7,713 bases of DNA from Deltaproteobacteria bacterium (lineage in GTDB: Bacteria; Desulfobacterota; Desulfarculia; Adiutricales; JAGVGV01). The notes below the pieces were generated by a model that saw only the letters and a list, made by a program, of their open reading frames with translations, was not told the DNA's origin and made no database searches. The stretch lies in contig JADFXS010000017.1 of NCBI GenBank assembly GCA_015233515.1, forward strand, positions 1 to 7,713. The letters run 5' to 3'. Of this stretch, positions 1 to 7,022 are shown piece after piece. Every line of letters starts with the position of its first letter. The stretch's first letter is position 1. The translations under genes and the position numbers were made by a program.

Positions 1-167
1 GTCGAGGAGCCAAAATCGGGAAACGAGCGTTGCAGCCAGGAGTTACGTGCCTCGGCGCCCGCAAGTGGTGAATTATGGTATCACTGGTTGGCTTGACATC
101 AGGCCAAACCTTGGGTTAGTTTGCCGCGCAAGTCAGGTAGGCCATACTTGTATTTGGAGGTTTTTCA
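1..167. other. Region upstream of pyrG, no gene recognised
   Basis: No gene or known RNA could be recognised here. The + strand is open from base 1 to a TGA at 94-96 without needing a start codon, so the C-terminal end of an upstream gene is possible. However, another frame is also open up to about 71 and neither peptide resembles a family I know. A small hairpin (102-109 with 119-125, one bulged C, 9-base loop) is not followed by a T run, so it is not a convincing terminator. The right end holds the pyrG Shine-Dalgarno GGAGG at 156-160, seven bases before the ATG. Confidence 0.5.
93..148 (+). promoter_or_regulatory. Weak promoter candidates for pyrG
   Basis: A perfect -35 box TTGACA lies at 93-98, but at 16-17 bases spacing the only -10 available is GTTAGT (115-120), a poor match. 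A second pairing, TTGCCG (121-126) with CATACT (143-148) at 16 bases spacing, matches 4 of 6 bases in each box. Either could drive the pyrG-kdsA-kdsC unit, but the promoter may equally lie outside the window. Confidence 0.25.
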
Positions 168-1811
168 ATGAATACCAAGTTTATCATAGTTACTGGAGGG
201 GTTCTGTCATCGTTAGGCAAGGGACTGGCCGCGGCATCCATCGGCGCCCTTTTGGAAAGCCGAGGATTGACGGTCACCTTCCAGAAACTTGACCCCTATA
301 TCAATGTCGATCCGGGAACCATGAATCCCTTTCAGCATGGAGAAGTTTTTATCACGGACGATGGAGCCGAGACCGACTTGGACTTGGGCCATTACGAACG
401 TTACACCAACGCCAAGCTAGGCCAGAAAAACAACTTCACATCAGGGCGGATATACTATTCAGTCATTACCAAGGAAAGGCGAGGTGACTATTTAGGGGGG
501 ACGGTGCAGGTTATTCCCCATGTGACTGATGAAATCAAACGCAATATCCTGTCCCTGGTCGGCGACGCCGATGTCGCCATCATTGAAGTCGGTGGAACTG
601 TCGGCGACATCGAAAGTTTACCGTTTCTGGAAGCCATCAGGCAGCTACGCCTGGATCTGGGCAAACAAAACGTCCTTTTCATCCATGTGACTCTCGTCCC
701 ATTCATGAAAGTGTCCGGCGAGGTTAAAACCAAGCCGACGCAGCATTCCGTGGCCACTTTGCGCGGTATCGGCATTCAACCCGACATTCTTCTCTGCCGG
801 ACGGAAAAACCTTTGGATGAAAGCGTCAAGAAAAAAATTTCCCTTTTCTGCAATGTGGAAGCCGAGGCAGTCATCACCGCCATCGACGTTGAATCCATTT
901 ATGAAGTGCCGCTTAATTTTAATGAAGAAAAACTTGATGAAATCATAGTAAAAAATCTTGGGATCTGGACTCGGGCGCCCAGATTGCAAGTCTGGCAGGA
1001 CCTGTTTCAGCGCATCAAGCATCCCAAAGGTGAGGTCAATATCGGTATTGCCGGAAAATACGTCAATTTACACGAATCTTATAAAAGTTTGACCGAAGCC
1101 TTGTTCCACGGCGGGATCGGCAATAACTTGAAAGTCAATCTATCTTATGTGGATGCCGAAGTCTTGGAAAAGGAGCCGCTGGAAAAGCATTTAAGCGGTC
1201 TGGACGGAATCCTGGTGCCCGGCGGTTTTGGTTCGCGGGGAGCGGAAGGCAAAATGCTCGCCGCGGGTTTTGCTCGCCGACATAAGGTTCCCTTCTTCGG
1301 CATCTGTTTGGGCATGCAAATAGCCGTAGTGGAATTCGCCCGTAACCAATGCGGACTGGATGCGGCCAACAGCACCGAGAACGACCAATGTACTCCTCAT
1401 CCGGTTATCTATATCATGAAAGAATGGTTTGATTACCGGACTCAAAGGATAGAACGCCGGGACGAGCTCTGCGACAAAGGTGGAACCATGCGTCTGGGAT
1501 CATATCCTTGCCGTCTGGTCCCCGGGACGAAAGCCGCCGCGGCTTATCAGGTCGAGGAGATTTTTGAACGCCATCGCCACCGCTATGAATTTAATAATGA
1601 ATTCAAACAACTTTTGATAGACAAAGGCTTGATCTTGTCGGGCTTGTCACCGGACGGAACCTTGATTGAAATGGTGGAACTCCCGGACCACCCCTGGTTT
1701 GTGGGGTGTCAATTCCATCCGGAATTTAAATCCAGACCCATGAATCCTCATCCGTTGTATCAAGATTTCATCAAAGCGGCTTGGGAATTCAAACAGCGCC
1801 GCCTGTCCTGA
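168..1811 (+). CDS. pyrG: CTP synthase (glutamine-hydrolysing)
   Basis: Makes CTP from UTP, ATP and glutamine in the cytoplasm, the last step of pyrimidine nucleotide synthesis. At 547 residues it is full length for the family. The N-terminal amidoligase domain begins with the P-loop-like [11 protein letters not shown] (Lys18) and carries [17 protein letters not shown] and [11 protein letters not shown] (Glu140, a known Mg ligand position). The C-terminal class I glutamine amidotransferase domain has the oxyanion segment VPGGFG (Gly352-Gly355), the nucleophile elbow GICLGMQ with Cys380, and the His517/Glu519 pair in HPEF. All catalytic residues are present. The ATG has GGAGG seven bases upstream and the [11 protein letters not shown] start matches the family. 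kdsA follows seven bases after the stop, and CTP is a co-substrate for Kdo activation, so the grouping makes metabolic sense. Confidence 0.98.
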   Translation: MNTKFIIVTGGVLSSLGKGLAAASIGALLESRGLTVTFQKLDPYINVDPGTMNPFQHGEVFITDDGAETDLDLGHYERYTNAKLGQKNNFTSGRIYYSVITKERRGDYLGGTVQVIPHVTDEIKRNILSLVGDADVAIIEVGGTVGDIESLPFLEAIRQLRLDLGKQNVLFIHVTLVPFMKVSGEVKTKPTQHSVATLRGIGIQPDILLCRTEKPLDESVKKKISLFCNVEAEAVITAIDVESIYEVPLNFNEEKLDEIIVKNLGIWTRAPRLQVWQDLFQRIKHPKGEVNIGIAGKYVNLHESYKSLTEALFHGGIGNNLKVNLSYVDAEVLEKEPLEKHLSGLDGILVPGGFGSRGAEGKMLAAGFARRHKVPFFGICLGMQIAVVEFARNQCGLDAANSTENDQCTPHPVIYIMKEWFDYRTQRIERRDELCDKGGTMRLGSYPCRLVPGTKAAAAYQVEEIFERHRHRYEFNNEFKQLLIDKGLILSGLSPDGTLIEMVELPDHPWFVGCQFHPEFKSRPMNPHPLYQDFIKAAWEFKQRRLS

Positions 1812-1818
1812 GGCCGCC

Positions 1819-2655
1819 ATGATCAAAGGATTTCATATCGATAGTCACCAGGTGGGCGGAGGGGCGCCCTTATTGGTCATGGCTGGTCCGTGCGTTCTGG
1901 AAACCATGGAATCCGCCTTGGCCACGGCCCGGTTCGTGGCCGACACCTTGCGCTCCTTGCATCTGGGGTACGTTTTTAAAGCCTCGTACGATAAAGCCAA
2001 CCGGACCAGCATCAATTCTTATCGCGGCCCAGGTCTTAAAGACGGCTTGGCCATGCTGACCGAAATCAAACGTCGGACCGGAATCCCGGTAATGAGCGAT
2101 GTCCACGAAGTGGCTCAGGTCGAGGCCGCGGCCGAAGTTTTGGATGTGATCCAAATCCCGGCTTTCTTATGTCGGCAAACCGACCTCGTCGTGGCCGTGG
2201 CCAGGACCGGTAAAGTAGTCAATATTAAAAAAGGTCAATTCCTTTCTCCCTGGGACGTGGCTCACATTATCGACAAGGTTTTAGCGGCGGGCAACGATCG
2301 GATCATGATCACCGAACGAGGCGCTTCCTTCGGTTACCGCAATCTGGTCGTGGATATGCGCAGCTTGCCGATCATGCGATCGTTTGGATATCCGGTGATC
2401 TTTGACGCTACCCATAGCGTCCAACTGCCCGGAGGTGGGCAAGGGGTCAGCTCTGGCGACCGGACGTTTATTCCTCCTTTAGCCAGAGCCGCCGTGGCCG
2501 CCGGTGTGGATGGGCTGTTTTTCGAGGTCCACCCTCAACCCGACCTGGCCAGGTGCGATGGTCCTAATTCCCTGCCACTGGAGCAATTCGCCGAACTGAT
2601 AAGTCACCTCAACCAGATCGATCGTCTGATCAAACCGGCTTTGGAAAAGCAATAA
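1819..2655 (+). CDS. kdsA: 3-deoxy-D-manno-octulosonate 8-phosphate synthase, predicted metal-dependent class
   Basis: Condenses phosphoenolpyruvate with D-arabinose 5-phosphate to give Kdo 8-phosphate, the committed step to the Kdo sugar of LPS. It is a cytoplasmic TIM-barrel enzyme of 278 residues, normal for the family. Visible signatures are AGPCVLE (22-28), KASYDKANRTS (54-64), IPAFLCRQTDLV (113-124), NIKKGQFLSPWD (135-146), DATHSVQLPGG (from 196) and FFEVHPQPD. Cys25, His199, Glu236 and Asp247 align with the four metal ligands known from the Aquifex enzyme. The metal-independent E. coli type has Asn in place of the Cys, so I infer a metal-dependent enzyme. The start is supported by GAGG at 1810-1813, which overlaps the pyrG stop codon and suggests coupled translation. 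kdsC, the next pathway phosphatase, lies 34 bases downstream. Confidence 0.97.
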   Translation: MIKGFHIDSHQVGGGAPLLVMAGPCVLETMESALATARFVADTLRSLHLGYVFKASYDKANRTSINSYRGPGLKDGLAMLTEIKRRTGIPVMSDVHEVAQVEAAAEVLDVIQIPAFLCRQTDLVVAVARTGKVVNIKKGQFLSPWDVAHIIDKVLAAGNDRIMITERGASFGYRNLVVDMRSLPIMRSFGYPVIFDATHSVQLPGGGQGVSSGDRTFIPPLARAAVAAGVDGLFFEVHPQPDLARCDGPNSLPLEQFAELISHLNQIDRLIKPALEKQ

Positions 2656-2689
2656 GATCACTTGTGAAGAATTCAGGAGTCAATAGTCG

Positions 2690-3211
2690 ATGAGCGACCT
2701 TTTAAACCGGGTATTACCGATTAAACTGGTGATCTTTGATGTGGACGGTGTATTGACCGACGGCCGGATCGTGATGGATGATTGCGGCATGGAGACCAAG
2801 TTTTTTCATGTCCGGGACGGTCATGGGTTGAAGTTATTGATGAGAGCCGGCTTGGAGGCCGGATTTTTAACCGGACGCCAGAGCCGTGTAGTGGAACTTC
2901 GAGCGGCCGATTTGGGAGTAACTCTTTTATGGCAAGGAATTAAAAATAAAATTGATATTTATCAGAATATCCTGACCGAACACCGACTCGTCGATGCTCA
3001 GGTGGCTTATGTCGGTGATGACCTGGTGGATTTGCCGGTTATGCGTCGCGTGGGCTTGGCCTTGGCACCGGCTGATGCCGTAGATGAAGTCAAAGAGGTG
3101 GCCCATTATGTGGCTAAACTACCCGGCGGACACGGCGCCGTCAGGGAAATGATCGAGTTCATTCTGAAAAGCCAAGGCCGGTGGGAATCGGTTGTAGCTC
3201 GTTATTTTTAA
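2690..3211 (+). CDS. kdsC: Kdo 8-phosphate phosphatase, HAD family
   Basis: Removes the phosphate from Kdo 8-phosphate to release Kdo, directly after KdsA. It is a small cap-less HAD phosphatase of 173 residues, the usual size for KdsC, which in characterised species is a tetramer. HAD motif I is FDVDGVLTDG (Asp17 nucleophile, Asp19), motif II is LTGRQS (Thr61), the motif III lysine is probably Lys87 in IKNK, and motif IV is GDDLVDLPVM (Asp110, Asp111). The family-typical GGHGAVRE occurs at 147-153 near the C-terminus. AGGAG at 2675-2679 lies ten bases before the ATG. It sits 34 bases after kdsA and most likely ends that transcription unit, since a promoter for the next genes follows. Some relatives are nucleotide or generic HAD phosphatases, but the context and the GGxGAVRE tail favour KdsC. 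Confidence 0.95.
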   Translation: MSDLLNRVLPIKLVIFDVDGVLTDGRIVMDDCGMETKFFHVRDGHGLKLLMRAGLEAGFLTGRQSRVVELRAADLGVTLLWQGIKNKIDIYQNILTEHRLVDAQVAYVGDDLVDLPVMRRVGLALAPADAVDEVKEVAHYVAKLPGGHGAVREMIEFILKSQGRWESVVARYF

Positions 3212-3240
3212 ACAATATTTATGCCCGATTGTTTTTCGTT
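3210..3240 (+). terminator. Possible weak terminator after kdsC
   Basis: AAACAAT (3210-3216, starting inside the kdsC stop codon) can pair with ATTGTTT (3228-3234) across an 11-base loop, and a pyrimidine- and T-rich run follows to about 3248. The stem is AT-rich and the loop large, so it would be weak. Its place between kdsC and a good promoter is what makes it plausible. Confidence 0.35.
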
Positions 3241-3275
3241 TTCTTCTTTGGCCTCTCGGTCGGCACAATTTTTGC

Positions 3276-3304
3276 TTTACACCCACACCTACACCGTTTA
3301 TAAT
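3276..3304 (+). promoter_or_regulatory. Strong sigma-70 type promoter for the lptC-lptA-lptB-rpoN unit
   Basis: TTTACA (3276-3281, 5 of 6 matches to the -35 consensus) and TATAAT (3299-3304, a perfect -10) are separated by exactly 17 bases. The expected start of transcription is about 3311, which gives a leader of roughly 100 bases before the lptC ATG. This is the best promoter-like sequence in the window, and it lies in the only sizeable gap between kdsC and lptC. Confidence 0.75.
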
Positions 3305-3317
3305 TCGCCCGGTGGAT

Positions 3318-3339
3318 CGTGTGACCAATCACGTGTGAT
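3318..3339. promoter_or_regulatory. Operator-like inverted and direct repeats just after the lpt promoter
   Basis: TGTGA (3320-3324) and TCACG (3329-3333) form an inverted repeat with a four-base spacer, and ATCAC-GT-GTGAT (3328-3339) forms a second one overlapping it. The heptamer CGTGTGA occurs twice, at 3318 and 3332. The half-sites resemble those of the CRP/FNR superfamily, although the spacing is not the six bases of classical CRP sites. It lies about 7-28 bases after the predicted transcription start, where a bound protein would block transcription. The same bases could instead act as an RNA hairpin. Confidence 0.35.
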
Positions 3340-3352
3340 CATTCGCGGCTTT

Positions 3353-3386
3353 GGCGATTACTATCGCCGACCTGGAAACAGGTCGG
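3353..3386 (+). promoter_or_regulatory. Two adjoining hairpins in the lptC leader
   Basis: GGCGAT (3353-3358) pairs with ATCGCC (3363-3368) across the loop TACT. CCGACCTG (3367-3374) pairs perfectly with CAGGTCGG (3379-3386) across a GAAA tetraloop. The two stems share bases 3367-3368, so they compete at their junction. The second stem is followed by TTCATATTTT, a poor T run, and then by the lptC Shine-Dalgarno GGAGG at 3398-3402. It may stabilise the transcript, attenuate, or tune translation; function is unknown. Confidence 0.5.
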
Positions 3387-3414
3387 TTCATATTTTCGGA
3401 GGCAAGATCAAGGC

Positions 3415-3978
3415 ATGGAACGTATCAAGTTCCTTCTAATTACCGCCTGTCTAGCGTTAATCGTCTTAAGCGTGGCCTTATATTTTCGGAATAATAAAAC
3501 AGAGCGGGGCGTTACCCGACTTTTCGACGCCTTGCCTGAAAACGTCGATATGCAACTGACCGGTATCAGTTTCAAGGAAGTGGACCAGTTCGGAAACGAA
3601 TGGAGCATGGAAGCCAAAACGCTTAATTATTATAAATCCACCGATCTGATCGTTCTGGACAAGGTCAAAGCGACCTTTAACAGTGCGCAAGGCCCAACGC
3701 ATGTTGCCAGTGATAAAGGTTACTATGAAAAAACCAACCGCAAAGTCAAATTGGTGGGCCATGTGATGGCGGAAGACTCTCAAGGCCGGCATTTGTCCAC
3801 CGAGGAAGCCAAATATGATCTGGATAACGGAACCTTTCAGGTACCGGGGACTTTTCTGATCTCAGGTCCCAAGATGGATCTCAAAGGCCTAGGTCTATGG
3901 GCTAACACCAAGACCATGCAATACAAAGTCTTGAGCCAGGCCGATGTAGTGCTGAAAACTATCAATAGCCAACTATGA
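3415..3978 (+). CDS. lptC: LPS export system inner-membrane anchor protein LptC
   Basis: Bitopic inner-membrane protein of the Lpt machine: it sits with the LptB2FG transporter and passes LPS to periplasmic LptA. At 187 residues it is the usual size. One membrane segment near the N-terminus (about 6-24, FLLITACLALIVLSVALYF) is followed by a periplasmic beta-jellyroll domain. This carries the LptC/YrbK pattern EVDQFGNEWSMEAKTLNYY (55-73), with later strands such as KVKLVGHVMAED and EEAKYDLDNGTF. GGAGG at 3398-3402 is 12 bases from the ATG, a little long, but no better in-frame start is visible. LptC is poorly conserved in sequence, so the call leans on the topology, these motifs and the following lptA and lptB genes. 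Confidence 0.9.
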   Translation: MERIKFLLITACLALIVLSVALYFRNNKTERGVTRLFDALPENVDMQLTGISFKEVDQFGNEWSMEAKTLNYYKSTDLIVLDKVKATFNSAQGPTHVASDKGYYEKTNRKVKLVGHVMAEDSQGRHLSTEEAKYDLDNGTFQVPGTFLISGPKMDLKGLGLWANTKTMQYKVLSQADVVLKTINSQL

Positions 3979-3995
3979 TTCCGGGTTAAGGCTTC

Positions 3996-4697
3996 ATGAA
4001 AAAAGTTTGGATCAAATTCGCGTCGTCCCGCCAACCGGTTAATTTTTTATTGATAAACCGGTTCGTCATGTTATTTGTCATCGGCTTGGCCATGAATGGC
4101 TGGTCGGTCGCCCGGGCCGCGGATTCACCAACTCAGCCTCAAGTGGCCGGCCAAGCGGACGAACAGCCGATCAACATCACCGCCGATCAGCTGGAAGTGG
4201 ATGATCGCGTGAAATTGGTCACCTTTTCCGGAAACGTCATTGCCCGGCAGAAGGATATGATTTTGACCTGCAAGCTGTTAAAGGTTCACTACCAGCGTTT
4301 GGCCTCCAACTCGCCGGATGCCGGGAAAAAAGTCGAGACAAAACCCGCGACGGACTCCGGAACCGGACCAGCCGGGATGTTTGGCGATGAAGGCAACGAA
4401 ATCGAACGAATAGATTGTGAAGGCCAGGTCAAGATTACTCAGGGAGACCGCCTGGCCATGTCCGAGCAGGCGGTTTATCTGGCCAAGGCCCGGCCCAGGA
4501 CCATAACTCTGACCGGCGAGCCGCGTCTGTGGCGGAACAAAGACTATTTGACTGGGAAAAAAATAGTTTATTTTCTTGATGAAGATCGCAGTCTAGTGGA
4601 AGGAACCGGGCAAGACCGGGTAAACGCCATTTTTTTCCAAAAATCGGATGAGCGCAAAAAACCAGATGACCGGAAAAAAGCCTCTAGTGAACGATAG
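3996..4697 (+). CDS. lptA: LPS export periplasmic bridge protein LptA
   Basis: Periplasmic beta-jellyroll protein (OstA-like) that polymerises or bridges between LptC and outer-membrane LptD to carry LPS. At 233 residues it is longer than E. coli LptA. A signal peptide is visible: a long basic start, a hydrophobic stretch around 17-36, and a likely cleavage after Ala-Arg-Ala (39-41). The domain starts with PINITADQLEVDD (58-70) and LVTFSGNVIARQ, and resumes with IDCEGQVKITQGDRLAMSEQ (139-158). In between is a Gly/Pro/Lys-rich, probably disordered insert at about 101-135. The C-terminal tail is charged, with a near repeat DERKKP/DDRKKA. The start has only AAGG (3988-3991) four bases upstream. 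An internal ATG at 4068 (Met25) would still give a usable signal peptide but has no visible Shine-Dalgarno. lptC ends 17 bases upstream and lptB starts 11 bases downstream. Confidence 0.92.
   Translation: MKKVWIKFASSRQPVNFLLINRFVMLFVIGLAMNGWSVARAADSPTQPQVAGQADEQPINITADQLEVDDRVKLVTFSGNVIARQKDMILTCKLLKVHYQRLASNSPDAGKKVETKPATDSGTGPAGMFGDEGNEIERIDCEGQVKITQGDRLAMSEQAVYLAKARPRTITLTGEPRLWRNKDYLTGKKIVYFLDEDRSLVEGTGQDRVNAIFFQKSDERKKPDDRKKASSER
4033..4063. repeat. Duplicated palindrome AACCGGTT within the lptA signal-peptide region
   Basis: The eight-base palindrome AACCGGTT occurs at 4033-4040 and again at 4056-4063, with an AT-rich segment between. The two copies could pair as an RNA hairpin lying just upstream of the internal Met25 codon at 4068. 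No function is known; it may be chance. Confidence 0.4.
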
Positions 4698-4711
4698 GGA
4701 GCCCGACCTTG
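4696..4711 (+). promoter_or_regulatory. Ribosome binding site fixing a TTG start for lptB
   Basis: AGGGAG (4696-4701) overlaps the lptA stop codon and lies seven bases before TTG at 4709. No in-frame ATG occurs before the conserved ABC domain. The next plausible in-frame start, GTG at 4799 (codon 31), has no comparable site. The TTG start is therefore preferred. Confidence 0.65.
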
Positions 4712-5506
4712 AGTGAATCTATCGAGGTGAATTCCCTTCAGCATCAATATCCGCTGCCCGCATCTTCTTCTCAAGTCACGTCCATACCACGTTTAGGAGT
4801 GGAGGGATTAGTCAAAAATTTTGGTCATCGTCGAGTGGTCGACCATGTGGACCTGTATGTGGACAAGAGTGAAATTGTCGGCCTTCTCGGCCCAAACGGC
4901 GCGGGGAAAACGACCACTTTTTACATGACCGTGGGCTTGATCCCGCCTGATGAAGGCCGCGTCTATCTCAACAGCCGGGATATTACCGCTTTGCCTATGT
5001 ACATGCGGGCTCGGCAAGGTCTGAGTTACTTACCGCAAGAAGCCAGTATTTTTAGAAAACTGACGGTGGAAGAAAACCTCCTGGCCATTTTGGAAACGAT
5101 GAGGTTGCCCCGTTTGGAGCAAAAACGTCGCTTGGATGCTTTATTGACTGATCTCGGTGTGACACATCTAGCTAAACATAAAGCTTATTCGTTATCGGGT
5201 GGTGAACGACGCCGGGTGGAAATCGCCAGAGCGCTGGTGATTTCGCCGTTATTTATTCTTCTGGATGAACCTTTTGCCGGGATAGACCCTTTAGCTGTTA
5301 TTGATATTCAGAATATCATTCGACAACTAAAGGACCGTGGAATAGGCGTGATGATTTCCGATCATAATGTACGGGAAACATTGGGTGTGTGTGACCGGGC
5401 TTATATTCTGAATGCCGGCGCTGTTTTGGAAGAAGGGTCGCCTCAAAAAATCGCGACCAGCCAGCTAGCCCGAAGAATTTATTTGGGCGACACCTTTACT
5501 TTATAA
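4709..5506 (+). CDS. lptB: LPS export ABC transporter ATP-binding protein LptB
   Basis: Cytoplasmic ATPase that forms a dimer beneath LptF and LptG and powers LPS extraction from the inner membrane. All ABC motifs are intact: Walker A GPNGAGKTT (61-69, Lys67), Q-loop in LPQEASIFRKLTVEENL, signature LSGGERRR (from 162), Walker B ILLDEP (Asp186, Glu187) and the H-loop His219 in SDHNVRE. QEASIFRKLTVEENL and the GID after Walker B are typical of LptB rather than of other small ABC ATPases. From the TTG start the protein has 265 residues, with an N-terminal extension of roughly 25-30 residues before the ABC fold (EGLVKNFG) compared with the usual length near 240. The extension is polar with no clear motif and might be partly untranslated if GTG 4799 is used. 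LptF and LptG are not in the window. Confidence 0.95.
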   Translation: MSESIEVNSLQHQYPLPASSSQVTSIPRLGVEGLVKNFGHRRVVDHVDLYVDKSEIVGLLGPNGAGKTTTFYMTVGLIPPDEGRVYLNSRDITALPMYMRARQGLSYLPQEASIFRKLTVEENLLAILETMRLPRLEQKRRLDALLTDLGVTHLAKHKAYSLSGGERRRVEIARALVISPLFILLDEPFAGIDPLAVIDIQNIIRQLKDRGIGVMISDHNVRETLGVCDRAYILNAGAVLEEGSPQKIATSQLARRIYLGDTFTL

Positions 5507-5529
5507 GCATTTTCTGGGACGATTATCTT

Positions 5530-6987
5530 ATGGCCATGGAGTTAAAGCAAACTTTAAAACTAACCCAACAGCTGGTTATGACCCCCCAGTTGCAGCAAGC
5601 TATTAAATTACTGCAACTATCCAGGCAGGAACTAGTCGAAGAGATTAACCAGGAACTCGAAGAAAACCCGGTATTGGTGGATCAGACTCAGTCCGGAGAC
5701 GACTCCGAAGGTGGAGAAACTGAGCAGGAGTCTGAACGAGCACAGCAAGAACGACCGGTCAAAACCGAAGAATTCGCCGAGGTCAAAGTCGAGACCGACT
5801 TGAACAGAGATTTCGATTGGGAGAATTATTTAGGCGAATACAGCTCTTCCCCGGCTAACTCACAGATGTATGAATCACAAGACGAAACACCGTCATATGA
5901 AAACTTTGTTTCCGCTAAAACTTCACTGGCCGAACATCTCCTTTGGCAATGGCGTATGTCCAACGTGCCTAAAGAAGAACAAAATGTGGGCATCCAAATC
6001 ATCGGCAACTTGGACCAAGACGGCTACTTGAAATCAAGTCTGGAAGAAATAGCTGTTTTGGAAGGAACGACAACGAAGGTAGTGGAACGGACCCTGGCCA
6101 GAGTGCAGGAACTGGATCCGGTGGGGGTGGCGGCCAGGGATTTAAAGGAATGTCTACTGATCCAGTTGCGTTTCCTAAATCTCGGGGAGAGTCTAGCGGC
6201 TAAAATCATCGAAAATTGTCTCTCGGACTTGGAGAGCAAAAACTATCCCAATATCGCTCGTCAGCTGAAAGTTCCCAAGGAAGCCGTTTACGAGGCCGAA
6301 AAAGTTATCCTGTTTTTGGAACCTCGTCCGGGTCGACAATTTACTACGGAAGAATCTCAATACATCAGCCCGGATGTGTACGTTTACAAAATCGGTCAGG
6401 AGTATGTTATTGTCCTGAATGAGGATGGACTGCCTAAACTGAAGATCAGCCAGCATTATCGGGATATGTTAACCGACGGCTTTTCCAATAACCAAGCCAA
6501 GGACTACTTGCAGACCAAGCTCCGGGGAGCCATGTGGTTGATCAGGAGCATTCATCAACGCCAAAGAACCATTTATCGCGTTACCGAATCTATTTTTAAA
6601 TTTCAACGTGCTTTTCTGGAAAAGGGTGTGGAATATTTGAAACCGTTGGTTTTGAGAGATGTGGCCGAAGATGTGGGATTGCATGAATCCACGGTCAGCC
6701 GGGTAACTACCAACAAATACGTTCACACTCCGCAGGGCCTGTTTGAACTGAAGTTTTTCTTTGACAGCCCGATCAACCGGTTTCAAGGTGAGTCTCTTGC
6801 CTCGGAAAGCGTGAAGAAACGTCTTAAGCAAATTGTCAGCGCTGAGGACCCCCGCCGGCCGCTATCCGATCAAAGGATCGTAGAGATAATGCGCGGTGCC
6901 AACATCGACATCGCCCGTCGCACAGTAGCCAAATACAGGGAGATGCTGGGTATAGCACCTTCCAGCAAGAGAAAGAAACATTATTAG
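5530..6987 (+). CDS. rpoN: RNA polymerase sigma-54 factor
   Basis: Directs RNA polymerase to -24/-12 promoters that need an AAA+ activator, commonly for nitrogen, flagellar and stress genes. At 485 residues it is full length. Region I (about 4-48) is the glutamine- and leucine-rich activator-interacting segment, with LTQQLVMTPQLQQAIKLLQL. Region II (about 51-100) is an acidic, low-complexity linker. The core-binding domain covers about 125-330. The helix-turn-helix segment is around 372-400 (LRDVAEDVGLHESTVSRVTT). The RpoN box ARRTVAKYREML is at 462-473, followed by a basic tail. The start is MAME; a second ATG lies two codons downstream and only a weak GGGA (5516-5519) is seen. The gene ends in three consecutive stops, TAG TAA TAA. 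It lies 23 bases after lptB, so it is probably co-transcribed with the lpt genes. Confidence 0.98.
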   Translation: MAMELKQTLKLTQQLVMTPQLQQAIKLLQLSRQELVEEINQELEENPVLVDQTQSGDDSEGGETEQESERAQQERPVKTEEFAEVKVETDLNRDFDWENYLGEYSSSPANSQMYESQDETPSYENFVSAKTSLAEHLLWQWRMSNVPKEEQNVGIQIIGNLDQDGYLKSSLEEIAVLEGTTTKVVERTLARVQELDPVGVAARDLKECLLIQLRFLNLGESLAAKIIENCLSDLESKNYPNIARQLKVPKEAVYEAEKVILFLEPRPGRQFTTEESQYISPDVYVYKIGQEYVIVLNEDGLPKLKISQHYRDMLTDGFSNNQAKDYLQTKLRGAMWLIRSIHQRQRTIYRVTESIFKFQRAFLEKGVEYLKPLVLRDVAEDVGLHESTVSRVTTNKYVHTPQGLFELKFFFDSPINRFQGESLASESVKKRLKQIVSAEDPRRPLSDQRIVEIMRGANIDIARRTVAKYREMLGIAPSSKRKKHY

Positions 6988-7022
6988 TAATAATCAAATC
7001 CACCGCTTAGCCGGGAACCGGA

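Noticed and set aside
1..167. 6S RNA or tRNA remnant upstream of pyrG
   Set aside because: Some short stretches look superficially similar to 6S RNA, but I could not build the long closing stem or find tRNA arms.
47..292. Reading frame of 81 residues overlapping the start of pyrG
   Set aside because: It runs into the conserved pyrG N-terminus in a different frame and has no ribosome site; a chance open frame.
645..1022. Minus-strand frame of 125 residues inside pyrG
   Set aside because: It is antisense to a highly conserved enzyme with no motif or start signal; shadow of pyrG.
3221..3439. Small gene of 72 residues between kdsC and lptC
   Set aside because: It has no Shine-Dalgarno, covers the promoter and hairpins, overlaps the lptC start in another frame and resembles no protein family I know.
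4568..4774. Minus-strand frame across the lptA-lptB junction
   Set aside because: It is antisense to the well-supported ends of lptA and lptB, with no start signal or recognisable product.
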